Notes under the pieces: model-generated
Seen by the model: only the letters and a program-made list of their open reading frames with translations
The model's database searches: none
Told to the model about the DNA's origin: nothing
Shown here: piece by piece, positions 26,401 to 35,449 of the stretch
How the letters are laid out: every line of letters starts with the position of its first letter
How positions within the stretch are numbered: position 1 is the first letter of the stretch
NCBI GenBank assembly: GCA_002689655.1
Contig: NZHC01000076.1
Location: forward strand, 142,066-206,065
Direction of reading: 5' to 3'
DNA length: 64,000 nt
Source: Rhodopirellula sp.
GTDB lineage: Bacteria; Planctomycetota; Planctomycetia; Pirellulales; Pirellulaceae
Translations under genes and position numbers: made by a program

Positions 26401-27242
26401 TGCCTGATGTGGATGGCAGTGGCCCGATACAAGTGATCTATACGGGTGTGGTTCCTGTTGTTTACAAGGCACAGCGAACGCTGTTAACAAGTCTGACGCA
26501 CTCCATTGCGATGGCATTTGTACTGATTGCATTGGTCATGGTCTGGCTACTGAACCCCGGGCGAATGCCTATGGGATGGATGAAGCCGAGTAACATTGCT
26601 AATGGAGTGGCAGCCGGTCTGGTTTCGATGATCCCAAATGTCTTTCCAGTGCTGGTTGTCTTCGGCGTCATGTGCCATCTGAATATCGAAATTGACATCG
26701 GGACGATGATGACCGCATCCGTCGCAATGGGCGTGGCCGTTGACGACACCATTCACTTTCTTTCGTGGTTCCGTGCCCATCTGGACGAAGGAATGAACCG
26801 AGCAGAAGCGGTGATACAATCGTATCGCAGGGTTGGGCCAGCAATGACTCAAACCACCATCGTCGGAGGTCTTGGACTCTTCGTTTTTGCCTTGTCAACC
26901 TTCACACCAACCCAGCGGTTCGGCACATTGATGCTGGTCATGCTTGCAACCGCACTCGCTGGTGACCTGATTCTGTTGCCAGCGTTGTTGGCTGGTCCTG
27001 CGGGTCGTTTTTTCAAGCCCCGCGACAGCCGACCGAATAAGTCTGACCATTCAAATCGTGTCGCGGCCTCACCATCAGCCCAGTTGGAAGAGACGGGGGT
27101 TGTGGTTTCTGTTTCCGTAGACGCACCCCCGAGTAGTGCACCTGCCGCACTCAGTGATGGAACAGAGCAAGAAGATTCTCCGCATCTGCGTCTGCATTTT
27201 CCTCGCAAAGATCTTGCTCGCCAAATCAAGCGGAGCCAATAA
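23478..27242 (+). CDS. MMPL/RND superfamily exporter, large
   Basis: A 1254-residue RND-type membrane protein. A first helix (residues 14-33, ISYALLILVAFFFLLPSG) is followed by a long extracytoplasmic domain to about 430. The first bundle, about 430-600, includes TLARLVGYSIVLGIVLSYIC and LVYVLGISGAIHVVNYYRDE. A second extracytoplasmic domain with a low-complexity Asn/Gln/Glu stretch and a second bundle, about 1000-1190, follow. The second bundle carries MGVAVDDTIHFLSWFRAHL, in which the paired Asp residues are the usual proton-relay position. A Pro/Met-rich insertion (PPSMAPPPFNRPS) precedes the first bundle. The substrate may be a lipid or other hydrophobic compound, which is unknown. A terminator follows immediately. 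Confidence 0.9.
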   Translation: MNQRPLLERRSPLGISYALLILVAFFFLLPSGFRAARLSLNQKENDVKDWLPSDFPETAELEWFADHFAGESFVLATWPGCVSGDQRLSLLEQKLLHESETFDPSANFPPELADSYRRAKEVGNELQLLLAGGDFYNWGGEQEKWLSTPTGQWYYITPKGHLYRWDEPSNGPAALVREIKKSLGSYKLEGTFVTGFGESPSEEQFQNPFYSDPSIICANLFHSVQTGDTILGELAREGGPLWPIDLTDENRRSTVARRRAMERLTGTLFAPAIADNFNWTAAEFRDALPENQRDQLPEDFDAQIPLHLNEILADKYHASLDELKQAPLNDRTNAWYAVYDAMEVEPPPRLTCVLITLTDLAKDNLAFALGRGIMGQPRGRLLTLAAESGVQPAAPPSMAPPPFNRPSAESVDGLPPLRIGGPPVDNTAIDEEGTITLARLVGYSIVLGIVLSYICFGSIKITVMVFVVGGCSAMLSMAMVWWTSGKVDAILLSMPSLVYVLGISGAIHVVNYYRDEVRIRGKTGAPGRALRHAILPCSLASLTTAIGLASLFTSNLAPISNFGFYSAIGVLMTVAILFSYLPAALQVFAPKIAASDDDATSQQPAPESRLSDWWAAVGRWITGHHAFVSTACLLVLAVCSLGLLNIRTSVQLLKLFDPQSRIIHDYGWLEDNFGKLVPMELIVRVPPEMQAEYLADAKNNPEQNAEQQENQTSIQALTILERVEAISRIRTVVNRTLGETGRGVVGQVMSADTVLPPLPAPSNGYSPVRAKFNREILAGRSDLQENDYLRVENSAGALDNELWRISLRVAALSDVDYGRFISTLRESVEPVLRAYDTRDEILQHLTTDKNGDRKKLDNKSKVLVISPDRPRTLESAELILPDGEINQEATFAATLAELLSGERIESPKWIDVSPEKAEEMRSNPKWDAFLKRFDAIVWLGSDVFALDDFKSSSNFIDATVIRDKQITPKLTTDRVPDVDGSGPIQVIYTGVVPVVYKAQRTLLTSLTHSIAMAFVLIALVMVWLLNPGRMPMGWMKPSNIANGVAAGLVSMIPNVFPVLVVFGVMCHLNIEIDIGTMMTASVAMGVAVDDTIHFLSWFRAHLDEGMNRAEAVIQSYRRVGPAMTQTTIVGGLGLFVFALSTFTPTQRFGTLMLVMLATALAGDLILLPALLAGPAGRFFKPRDSRPNKSDHSNRVAASPSAQLEETGVVVSVSVDAPPSSAPAALSDGTEQEDSPHLRLHFPRKDLARQIKRSQ

Positions 27243-27290
27243 AAAAACGTCTCTGGATTCGGCACAAGCCAAGTCCAGAGACGCTATCTT
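27241..27290. terminator. Bidirectional intrinsic terminator
   Basis: A perfect 10-base stem CGTCTCTGGA/TCCAGAGACG (27248-27257 and 27274-27283), extended by further pairs, is preceded by A7 (27241-27247) and followed by a T-rich stretch. It separates the convergent exporter and Gfo/Idh/MocA genes and can serve both strands. Confidence 0.85.
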
Positions 27291-27308
27291 TTCAAGCTGC
27301 TAAATCAA

Positions 27309-28619
27309 TCAAGCTTGGAAGGGGTCGTACTCACCGGGCACTGGCACAGGATACAATCCGTTCTCACCTGGCAATACAGGTGGCGGAGTATCCAAGGTGT
27401 AGTTGTCGATACCTGGTGCCAATTCGCGACCACGTGCCAACAAGTCATCCCATTTCAGAACCTTGCCGCTGTAGCAGGCTTCACGACCAAGAATCGCCGT
27501 GAATGTGGACTTGGCACCATATTCACCTTCGTTATAGATCTCCCCACGCATCAGTGCTTCGATGAGATCATGCTGTTCTTGCTGATGGCCATTTGGGCTG
27601 TTCCCAGTGAACTTCCAACTGGTCTCACCGGAGATTGAGCCAGACGGATCAGCAGTACCTTTGGTACCGTGAACTGCCTCGCCAACCTTGTTCCAAGCGC
27701 CACGCAGATGCCGCCCTTGGCTGAACATTTTGGTTCCATCAGAGAACGTATACTCACAGAAAGTATGATCGAAAATCTGTGACTTCGACGCATCACCGTC
27801 CATTCGCATCTCGCGACCACCCATGCCATTGCACTCAACAGGGTATTCGCCCTTGACCCAGCAACCTACGTCCAGATTGTGGATATGCTGCTCGCAGATT
27901 TGGTCTCCTGACAGCCAGTTGAAGTGATACCAGTTATTGGTTTGAAACTGCATCTCGCTCATTTCTGGAGTCCGGTTGCGATACCAGATTCCACCACCAT
28001 TCCAGTAAACTCGTTGGGCGATGACATCACCAATGGCGCCGTCATGAATACGATCAATCGTTTCCATGTAACGAGGCTCATGTCGGCGTTGAAGACCAAT
28101 ACCCACCATCAACTTTTTCTTCTTGGACTCTTCCACAGCATCCAAGACGCGGCGAACGCCCACGGCATCTGCAGCAACAGGCTTTTCCATGAAAACATGG
28201 CGCCCCTTACTGACTGCATACTCGAACTGCTGAGGCTTGTAACCTGGAGGTGTCGCGATGATGACCAAGTCACAATCAGTATCGATTGCTTTCTTGTACC
28301 CATCCAACCCGCCAAAAATGCGCTCATCAGGCACATCGACCTTGTCTTTGTTATCACCTTTGCCAAGTCGCTTGAGGGCGCTTTTTGCTTTTTCCTCGAA
28401 TGGATCTGCTGCTGCAACCAGCTTGACATTTCCTTTGGTATTCATGATTTGAGCAGCAGCACCGCTGCCACGGCCACCACAACCAATCAGTACGAAGCGA
28501 ATCGTATCGCTACCAGCAGCATGGGCAGTTTTGGCAATGGTACTGGTCAATGCTGCACCGGCTGCTGCAGCCGTTGAAGTCTTAAGAAAGGTTCGACGGT
28601 CAGAATCGTTTTGCGTCAT
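27309..28619 (-). CDS. Gfo/Idh/MocA family oxidoreductase, Tat-exported
   Basis: A 436-residue protein. The N-terminus has a twin-arginine signal (RRTFLK followed by an Ala-rich helix up to TAHA). The Rossmann domain begins IRFVLIGCGGRGSGAAAQI and contains the family EKP motif (HVFMEKPVAAD). The C-terminal domain has NWYHFNWLSGDQICEQHIHN with the conserved Asp/His residues. Such enzymes oxidise or rearrange sugars with tightly bound NAD(P), and Tat export of the folded, cofactor-loaded enzyme is typical in planctomycetes. It lies 173 bases after the AGE epimerase on the same strand, so it may act on a related sugar, but that is inference. Confidence 0.9.
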   Translation of the reverse strand: MTQNDSDRRTFLKTSTAAAAGAALTSTIAKTAHAAGSDTIRFVLIGCGGRGSGAAAQIMNTKGNVKLVAAADPFEEKAKSALKRLGKGDNKDKVDVPDERIFGGLDGYKKAIDTDCDLVIIATPPGYKPQQFEYAVSKGRHVFMEKPVAADAVGVRRVLDAVEESKKKKLMVGIGLQRRHEPRYMETIDRIHDGAIGDVIAQRVYWNGGGIWYRNRTPEMSEMQFQTNNWYHFNWLSGDQICEQHIHNLDVGCWVKGEYPVECNGMGGREMRMDGDASKSQIFDHTFCEYTFSDGTKMFSQGRHLRGAWNKVGEAVHGTKGTADPSGSISGETSWKFTGNSPNGHQQEQHDLIEALMRGEIYNEGEYGAKSTFTAILGREACYSGKVLKWDDLLARGRELAPGIDNYTLDTPPPVLPGENGLYPVPVPGEYDPFQA

Positions 28620-28792
28620 TTATGTCCTCGAATAGGTAGGTTAAAGACAGAGGGATGGAAGGGGAAATCAGTTTGCGGTACCCAAATTGTAGACAGGAAG
28701 CGTCAAAAATTGGGCCAACGCGGCTCTGTTTTCGGCAAATAGCCATGGATGTTACCGGTATACAGACTGTTAAAAAACACCCCGACACGGAA

Positions 28793-29959
28793 TCACAGAG
28801 ACAAAATTGTAGTGCAAATGTGCTGCATCCTCGGCAAATGGAAGGGTCCTTTCCATAAGTTTCCTTTCAGTGTGGAAGTCACGCGTCCAGTCCGATCCAG
28901 ATAACCAAACCACTCACCGTGGTCGGAATCAGGAAAATGCTGATAAGCCCATTGATGTACTTTTTGGTGCCAATCGGCATATTTCTGCCTTCCTGTCAGC
29001 TGAAATGCCAACAGTGTGGCGATGATCGCCTCGCATTGAGGCCACCAAAATTTCATATCGTGCCAATACTCTTGAACCGGGTAGCCATGAACATCAGTGA
29101 AATACAGAATTCCGCCGTACTCTGAATCCCAACCTCGCTGCCACATCCAATCCAACATCTGGCAACCACTCTCAATCAAGGCAGAATCATTTCGATGTGC
29201 CCCCTCCCACATCAGAAACCAGGCGCCTTCAATCGCATGCCCGGGATTGAGAGTCCGTCCATCAAAGTGGTCAATCAGTTCACCCTTCATGCCAACCGTT
29301 TCCATGACACAATTCAGCTCAGGCTTATGATGAAACCGCTGAATCGTTTCTATGCTCCTGTCGATCCATAAGTTGGCATCCGCAAAGCAAATGGATTCCC
29401 GCAATTCCTGAGCAGTAGCGATGGTGATCATCGGAAAACCGATGGATCGCATCTGCCTATGATCCGTGAATTTGGGGGGTGTATCAATTGGTTCAAGATT
29501 GTGCTGAACGAAACTATGAAAGGCCTTGACCGCATGCTCTGCGTAATGCTTTTCTCCGGTAGCCTTGGCCAGCTCACCAAACGCGATTGCCGCGAAGCTC
29601 TCACTGAAGGCATACCGACGTTTACGTATTGGCTTGCCATCTCGGGTGACATGAAACCACATACGGCCATCACTGGCATCAAAACAGTGCTGCAATAGAA
29701 AATCGGCTCCATGGCGTGCCAAGTCTAACCATACATCACGGGCTTCCACGTTGTTATACAGTTCACCAAGAAGCCACGTGAATCTACCTTGCTGCCAAAC
29801 ACCTTTATCGGTGTCGACTACTTTCCCTGTTTGGTCAACCGCCATCATGAATCCACCATGTTGGTGATCCACGCAGTGCTTTTCCCAGAACGGCATGGTG
29901 TCTTCCATCAAACCGTTGCGATAAATCGCTGCCAGTTCTTGTGAATTCAAGTGGCTCAT
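28793..29959 (-). CDS. AGE family N-acylglucosamine 2-epimerase (probable ManNAc to GlcNAc)
   Basis: A 388-residue alpha/alpha-barrel protein of the N-acylglucosamine 2-epimerase family: [18 protein letters not shown] near residues 55-72, [37 protein letters not shown] with the catalytic-type His, and [15 protein letters not shown]. Its start overlaps the symporter stop by four bases (ATGA), so the two are coupled. Next to sialic acid lyase and transporter genes, the likely reaction is conversion of N-acetylmannosamine to N-acetylglucosamine. Other members act on cellobiose or mannose, so substrate is assigned by context. Confidence 0.85.
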   Translation of the reverse strand: MSHLNSQELAAIYRNGLMEDTMPFWEKHCVDHQHGGFMMAVDQTGKVVDTDKGVWQQGRFTWLLGELYNNVEARDVWLDLARHGADFLLQHCFDASDGRMWFHVTRDGKPIRKRRYAFSESFAAIAFGELAKATGEKHYAEHAVKAFHSFVQHNLEPIDTPPKFTDHRQMRSIGFPMITIATAQELRESICFADANLWIDRSIETIQRFHHKPELNCVMETVGMKGELIDHFDGRTLNPGHAIEGAWFLMWEGAHRNDSALIESGCQMLDWMWQRGWDSEYGGILYFTDVHGYPVQEYWHDMKFWWPQCEAIIATLLAFQLTGRQKYADWHQKVHQWAYQHFPDSDHGEWFGYLDRTGRVTSTLKGNLWKGPFHLPRMQHICTTILSL

Positions 29960-32586
29960 GCTGATGAACGACTCACCGCATCAGATGTTTTCTTACCATT
30001 CATCGTATAAATGGTCAGGCCTGCCAATTCATCCTCGTTGCGGGCTGGACCCAGCAAACTCACCACATAGCCGACGACAAAACAGACCCCGATACCAATG
30101 GCCGTGTAAAGGTAGCCGTTGATTGGAGTTTCTTTCCAAACCCAATACATCGTCAAAGCACCAACGATCGCTCCCGTCAACGCTCCCATGCCGTTGGCCC
30201 GCCTCGTCATCGCGCCCAGAACAAAAAGTCCCCCCAGCACGCCCATGAAAAGCCCGATGATTTTGAGGAACTCGTCAAACAATGACTTGATATCAGGATT
30301 CACAAACAACAATCCAATCAACGTGCCCAAGACACCAATCACAAGTGTCAAGATTCTGGCCGATCGCAGGTAACCAAGATCGGTACGACAGACGTCGAGC
30401 GGCCGAAGAAAATCAGTGACAAGCGTCGTCGCCGTAGAATTCATACTGGTCGACACAGTTGATTGCGCCGCAGCGAAGATTCCCGCCACAATCAACCCCG
30501 CGAGACCAATCGGCATTTCATGTGCGATGAACAACGGGAATATCTGATCCGTCGTGATGGTTGGATCAAGTTTTTGCGGATTCGATTGGTAGAAGGCATG
30601 CAAAGCTGTTCCGAGGCCGAAGAACAGAAAAGTCGCAACAATTGCCAAGCCAGCATTCAGCCAAATGGATCTTGCTGCCAAGTGACGATTTTTGGTCGTC
30701 ATGTAGCGTTGCACGACCGCCTGATCAGCTGTGTAGGAAGAGACATTCTGTGCGACACCACCCACCACAATCACCCACAAAGCGATCTGCGCGCTAGTCG
30801 CATCCAGATTCAGATTGGTTATTTTAAATTTCTCCGAAGCCTCAGAATGATCAATGAAGCCCTGCCAACCACCGTCAATTCCTGAAAACAGAACAAACAA
30901 TGCGATCAATGCTCCACCAAGTAATATGACTGTCTGAACGGTATCCGTCCAAATCACTGCCTCAATACCACCCATCGTGCAATACAGGATGCTCATGAAC
31001 CCCATCAACAACACCGACTGCGTCGGTGTCAGCGGGGTAGCAACCGCCAATGCCATTCCAGTCAACGACATAACGACTGCCATTCGGAATACATGAAATA
31101 AAGTGAAGCTCGCGCTGCCAAATAAGCGTGTACCGCGATTGAAACGCTTCTCCAGGTATTCGTAAGCACTAGTCGCATCGATGCCACGATAAAAAGGCAA
31201 AGCCACATACACCGCAATTAAGGCAACGAGCGGAATCATGAAATTTCCGACCGAATACACCCAGTCCTGAGCATACGATTTCGAAGGCACACCAGTGTAA
31301 GTCAGGGAACTAAGCATCGTGGCAAAAATACTGCATCCCGCAGCCCACCAGGCAACACTCTTTCCCCCTCGAAAGAAATCATCTGTATTTTTTGTACGAC
31401 GAGCAAAGTGAAAACCAATTGCCACCATTCCAAGCAAATACCCAATCAACACCACGTTATTGATGAATCCAAATTGATCTGCCTTCGGATTCACTGTCAC
31501 CTTCCATACGTTTGGAGTCCGAACACGTGGCCTTATTTCACCACTGGGTATGACAATGGCGTTATCCCATTCGACGGCAATGGTGGTCACCTGATTCTGA
31601 GGTGTTTTTCCTGCAGACACCCAGGTGTCCGTGATCGTGTGGTATGCCCAAGCCTCCTGAGGAAAACCTGGATGATCATCACGCAGTTCATCAGCCTTAA
31701 AAAAGTTTGATTCATCTGCACCTCCCAGGATCAACAGATGACTCTGACCCCAACCAATTCCGGTACCAGCCATCACACATGTGGGCACATCGGCTCGTGG
31801 ACGCCATGCCTTGGAACTGGGTTTGTACTGCCACACATCAGTGAGGAATTGGACGCCTTCTCCGTTCTGTCGTCGACCGCTGATAACATAGAGCGATTCC
31901 TCATAACCATCATGCTGGGCCAGTGTCAGATTAAAAGCGCGCGTCGGGCCTGGAAATTCAGCTTCCTTCTTCCAAGTAAACGCCCCTGAATTGGCACGTT
32001 TAGAAAGATCGAGTGACCACATCTGACTCGTTGCTGTATCGAGCGATAATCCGGACTGCCCGCAAGCGATGTATACCACCCCGTTATCCAAATCACCCAG
32101 CAAAGCTGCGGCACCAAAAGCACAAGGGTTAGGAAGAGAAGGGTAGTCGATGATCGTTACGTCACCAGTCCCTGCATCCACTTGCAACAAGAACACATCA
32201 CTGAATGTGTTATCGCTATCGTTCCCTCCAATGCACAAAACTCCTGCTTTGGTGGAAACTGCAGCACCATAGGCGAGTGGTCTCGGCAACTGCCCGGATT
32301 TCTGCCACGTGTATTTCCCATTTCTCTTGCGAAGGACATGGATTTCGTCATGCCAAACTTTTCCACTCTCCCAAACTGGTCGCGGAAAGTTGGCTCCACC
32401 AGCCACGACAATCGCATCACCGTGCACGCCCACAAATGGCCCTGCCACGCCAATCGAATCTGGCAATGGCGGTATCTCATCGCTCCATGTCAATAAATTC
32501 TCTTCGGCACCTTGACCACGCACCGGAACACTCGCGAACAAAACGCTTATTAACCACAAACCGAAACAGCAAACCAATACACGCAT
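29956..32586 (-). CDS. Fusion of periplasmic kelch (mutarotase-like) domain and sodium:solute symporter, sialic acid uptake
   Basis: This 876-residue protein starts with a signal-like segment ([19 protein letters not shown]). Residues about 30-370 are a kelch beta-propeller of the cyclically permuted, NanM-type mutarotase kind ([56 protein letters not shown]). From about residue 375 follows a complete SSS transporter with some 13 helices, including [20 protein letters not shown] and [20 protein letters not shown]. NanM equilibrates sialic acid anomers. Fusion to the transporter tethers it to the uptake pore. It starts 2 bases after the lyase stop and overlaps the epimerase start. Close homologs in planctomycetes are annotated by similarity only. 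Confidence 0.88.
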   Translation of the reverse strand: MRVLVCCFGLWLISVLFASVPVRGQGAEENLLTWSDEIPPLPDSIGVAGPFVGVHGDAIVVAGGANFPRPVWESGKVWHDEIHVLRKRNGKYTWQKSGQLPRPLAYGAAVSTKAGVLCIGGNDSDNTFSDVFLLQVDAGTGDVTIIDYPSLPNPCAFGAAALLGDLDNGVVYIACGQSGLSLDTATSQMWSLDLSKRANSGAFTWKKEAEFPGPTRAFNLTLAQHDGYEESLYVISGRRQNGEGVQFLTDVWQYKPSSKAWRPRADVPTCVMAGTGIGWGQSHLLILGGADESNFFKADELRDDHPGFPQEAWAYHTITDTWVSAGKTPQNQVTTIAVEWDNAIVIPSGEIRPRVRTPNVWKVTVNPKADQFGFINNVVLIGYLLGMVAIGFHFARRTKNTDDFFRGGKSVAWWAAGCSIFATMLSSLTYTGVPSKSYAQDWVYSVGNFMIPLVALIAVYVALPFYRGIDATSAYEYLEKRFNRGTRLFGSASFTLFHVFRMAVVMSLTGMALAVATPLTPTQSVLLMGFMSILYCTMGGIEAVIWTDTVQTVILLGGALIALFVLFSGIDGGWQGFIDHSEASEKFKITNLNLDATSAQIALWVIVVGGVAQNVSSYTADQAVVQRYMTTKNRHLAARSIWLNAGLAIVATFLFFGLGTALHAFYQSNPQKLDPTITTDQIFPLFIAHEMPIGLAGLIVAGIFAAAQSTVSTSMNSTATTLVTDFLRPLDVCRTDLGYLRSARILTLVIGVLGTLIGLLFVNPDIKSLFDEFLKIIGLFMGVLGGLFVLGAMTRRANGMGALTGAIVGALTMYWVWKETPINGYLYTAIGIGVCFVVGYVVSLLGPARNEDELAGLTIYTMNGKKTSDAVSRSSA

Positions 32587-32588
32587 GC

Positions 32589-33521
32589 CTAGCTCCCGAC
32601 CTGAACTTCATGACCACACCAGTCAAAGAAACCAATCTCATTGAGTCCACTACGCAAACCCACTGTTTGGTTTTCCGTAAGGTCGTTCAACGGCAATCGA
32701 CAACTGCCCACTGGCATTCCTAGCATCGTCATGATCGCCTTCAGCGCACCGTGAAAGGGAAAAGACTTCATGACATTAACCATGGCCACTGAATGATATT
32801 GCAACTGACGCGCGGTGTGCCAATCTCCGGCCTCAATTGCTTTCATGACCCGGCAATACAAAGGTGCGGCAATATTGTAGGTGCTTCCGATGGCAGCAGT
32901 AGCCCCGCTGGCAACGGCCGCCAACAACATTTCATCACACCCCCAAACCACATCAAAATTTCGCGATGCTGTATTCTGACAGGCCTGAAACTCATGAATC
33001 AAAGTATTGGTGTACTTCAGTCCCGCAAGGTTGGGAATACGCTCTCCACCCCGTTCCAGAAAGTCAACAACATCAATCTGCGAACCTGTCAAAGCGGGGA
33101 TGTGGTAATAGTAAAACGGAATTTCTGGAGCAGCGTTGGCAATCTGCCCCATGCATTTCAGTAACGTTTCGGTATCTCCTACTTTGAAATAGGACGGACA
33201 CGTAGCAGACACGACATTCGCTCCAACATCGACTGCATGCTTTGCCAGATCACAGGCATCCGTGATACTGTTGTGGCCAACCTGTACGATGACAGGAACC
33301 CTTCCGTTGGTTGCAGTTACGCTTGCCTCAACGACACTTTTTCGTTCCTGACAAGTCAAGGACATTCCTTCACCTGTGCTGCCACAAACGTAAATACCGG
33401 TCACGCCTGATTCAATCAGGCGATCAATCATGGGTTTGATCACCGTTAAATCAACTGCTCCTTCGATATCAAGTGGCGTCACGGTCGCGGCAATCAGACC
33501 ATTCAATGGCGTCTCAGACAT
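32589..33521 (-). CDS. nanA: N-acetylneuraminate lyase (DHDPS/NAL family)
   Basis: A 310-residue TIM-barrel class I aldolase that would split N-acetylneuraminate into ManNAc and pyruvate. The pyruvate-binding motif is GSTGEG (residues 48-53). The family tyrosine is in [14 protein letters not shown], a form typical of lyases of the NAL branch. The Schiff-base lysine is in LAGLKYTNT. Neighbouring mutarotase-symporter and AGE epimerase genes support sialic acid as substrate over the other DHDPS-family reactions. It lies 48 bases after the methyltransferase gene on the same strand and may share its transcript. NanK and nagAB are not in the window. Confidence 0.85.
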   Translation of the reverse strand: MSETPLNGLIAATVTPLDIEGAVDLTVIKPMIDRLIESGVTGIYVCGSTGEGMSLTCQERKSVVEASVTATNGRVPVIVQVGHNSITDACDLAKHAVDVGANVVSATCPSYFKVGDTETLLKCMGQIANAAPEIPFYYYHIPALTGSQIDVVDFLERGGERIPNLAGLKYTNTLIHEFQACQNTASRNFDVVWGCDEMLLAAVASGATAAIGSTYNIAAPLYCRVMKAIEAGDWHTARQLQYHSVAMVNVMKSFPFHGALKAIMTMLGMPVGSCRLPLNDLTENQTVGLRSGLNEIGFFDWCGHEVQVGS

Positions 33522-33569
33522 TTGTTCTCTGTAGTGTAAAAGTCAGACGGAGCACTCCTGAATACAAAA

Positions 33570-35267
33570 TTAGCTCTGCAGCAGATATTCGGAGTTGAGT
33601 AGTGGTGTGTCTTGGTTGATCAGGAAAGACCTTAGACCAAATTGCTGTTGCTCACTATCGAGGTGCCACACACGCACTGCGGTCGGTGCAAAATTCGTCC
33701 ATGCTTCGGTGCTGAGGAGTCTTTCCACGCGGTCACGGATGCTCCGAGTCTCACCAACATAAAGCACTGAATCCTCGAACAAGACAACATAAACTCCAGG
33801 ACAGTCGTATTTGGCTGAAAGGCATTTCTCGATCGCAAGACGATTCGGTTTACGTTGTTGGCTCCAATATTCTTGTTGGTCAGATGCAATCGTTCGATAA
33901 CGTCTGGTACCTGCCCGCTTTCGCAATGCCAGCGCTGCCCACCGATATTCAAAGGATGAATAACCCGGAGAGAACATTCCCGCCAATTGATCAAACTCGC
34001 TGGCTGCCTGCGGGCTACACAACATCTCATCAAGGGTCATGCCATAGTCAATCCCAACCAGTCGCATGGCTGCTTCACTGCCGTCACTGTACGGATCCAT
34101 GTCAGCGTAAGACAACCGTAGGCCAGAATTCGTTGACTTCGGCAACTTTCCAGACTTTCGTATCCGTAACAGAAATGAATTCCACATTCGAGCATCGCCC
34201 GGTAGTGACCGCTCTCGGCAAGCGGACAAAAACCGTTTTGACAATTTGGGATCACACAGCAGATAATCTGTCGAATGCCCCTCAGAAGCTTCACCAAATG
34301 CCTCAATGACAGAGGACTCCGTTGCCGCATCGAGTGAAATTACTGGCCTGCCATTCTTGAATTTTGTGCGCTTTTTCCCTTTGGACGTTTTCGGGGCGCT
34401 CTTCTGTGGATCTGCTGGACCATCCAATTCCTGTCCAATTTCGCAGCCACTAATCCGTTCCTCTATCCGCGAAACGTACTCTTTTGAAAGCTCAAAACCA
34501 TTCCACCGGCGACCCAGTTTCTTTGCCACGGCCAAAGTGGTACCGCTACCGCCAAAAGGATCGACAACCAGATCACCAGGGTTACTGGAAACACGAATGA
34601 TCCGTCCCAGGAGTTGTTCGGGCATCTGGCAACCATGAAATCCTTCGCGTTCCTTGAACGTCCCCGCAACACGCGAAAAAAACCAAGTGTCGTGCGACGG
34701 TGAAAAGCCCGGTGCAGGTGCATCTTGCGGACGCAAAATCCAAGTGTTATCCGGTAATCTTCCTTTCGTACTTGCTCGGCTGTCGGCATAGACAAGTTGC
34801 CTTGCAGAAGCGACTCGAACTGCCGGATTCTCACCATTGAAAGTGAAGTCGTTAGCGTCTTTGACGAAATGGAACAGATGTGTATGCGAACGACTGAATC
34901 CACGCACGCAATTGACCCCGAAGGTGTAGTACCAGATCACCCAACTACGTGTATGAAATCCAAGTTGCTGCGCAAGAACCTTCAGCTCGGCCGCATATTC
35001 GTCACCAATCGCGAGCCAAAACGTTCCACTGGGTTTGAGCGCGGTATGTACTTCACGAATCCAAGCTTCACAAAATTCCAGATAATCGGTCGTTGTCCGT
35101 TGATCATCGTAAACATCATACGAATAACCAATGTTAAAAGGTGGATCGGCGAAAACCAGATCCACTGAGCCTGCTTCCAGTTGCCGGAGCTTTTCGATGC
35201 AATTGCCCTGATAAATACGGTTCGGCTGGAGGGTCAAGACGGGACTCCCGTGATGAAAATGCACCAC
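33570..35267 (-). CDS. Beta-class DNA methyltransferase fused to a C-terminal GIY-YIG-like domain
   Basis: A 565-residue protein starting at a GTG (no better ATG is present). Residues about 15-265 are an amino-methyltransferase of the N6-adenine/N4-cytosine group: catalytic motif IV FADPPFNIGYSYD comes first and the SAM motif VVDPFGGSGTTLAVA later, so it is beta class. A Lys/Pro-rich linker (KTSKGKKRTKF) and an unrecognised helical region of about 200 residues follow. The last 80 residues resemble a GIY-YIG nuclease fold: CPGVYVVLFEDSVLYVGETR (GVY and YVG), Arg residues in RSIRDRVERLL, and a final TPLLN. The catalytic Glu normally before the LI pair seems replaced by Arg (RSFLI). It could be a one-piece modification enzyme with a nuclease or DNA-binding tail. 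No separate restriction gene is adjacent. Confidence 0.82.
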   Translation of the reverse strand: MVHFHHGSPVLTLQPNRIYQGNCIEKLRQLEAGSVDLVFADPPFNIGYSYDVYDDQRTTTDYLEFCEAWIREVHTALKPSGTFWLAIGDEYAAELKVLAQQLGFHTRSWVIWYYTFGVNCVRGFSRSHTHLFHFVKDANDFTFNGENPAVRVASARQLVYADSRASTKGRLPDNTWILRPQDAPAPGFSPSHDTWFFSRVAGTFKEREGFHGCQMPEQLLGRIIRVSSNPGDLVVDPFGGSGTTLAVAKKLGRRWNGFELSKEYVSRIEERISGCEIGQELDGPADPQKSAPKTSKGKKRTKFKNGRPVISLDAATESSVIEAFGEASEGHSTDYLLCDPKLSKRFLSACRERSLPGDARMWNSFLLRIRKSGKLPKSTNSGLRLSYADMDPYSDGSEAAMRLVGIDYGMTLDEMLCSPQAASEFDQLAGMFSPGYSSFEYRWAALALRKRAGTRRYRTIASDQQEYWSQQRKPNRLAIEKCLSAKYDCPGVYVVLFEDSVLYVGETRSIRDRVERLLSTEAWTNFAPTAVRVWHLDSEQQQFGLRSFLINQDTPLLNSEYLLQS

Positions 35268-35449
35268 TCGTAAAAACTATGGCGGCATCGCAAATTGACA
35301 AGAAAATGATTAAAGGCTAGATCTTACCAACTCTAGGATCACTCGCGCAAGCCACAGCTGGAATACGATGACCTTGGCTGCGTGAGAGCAATGGCAGGTA
35401 TTCTTTTCGGGTACCAAACGGGCCCATCCACCGCCAACCACAAGCCGTT

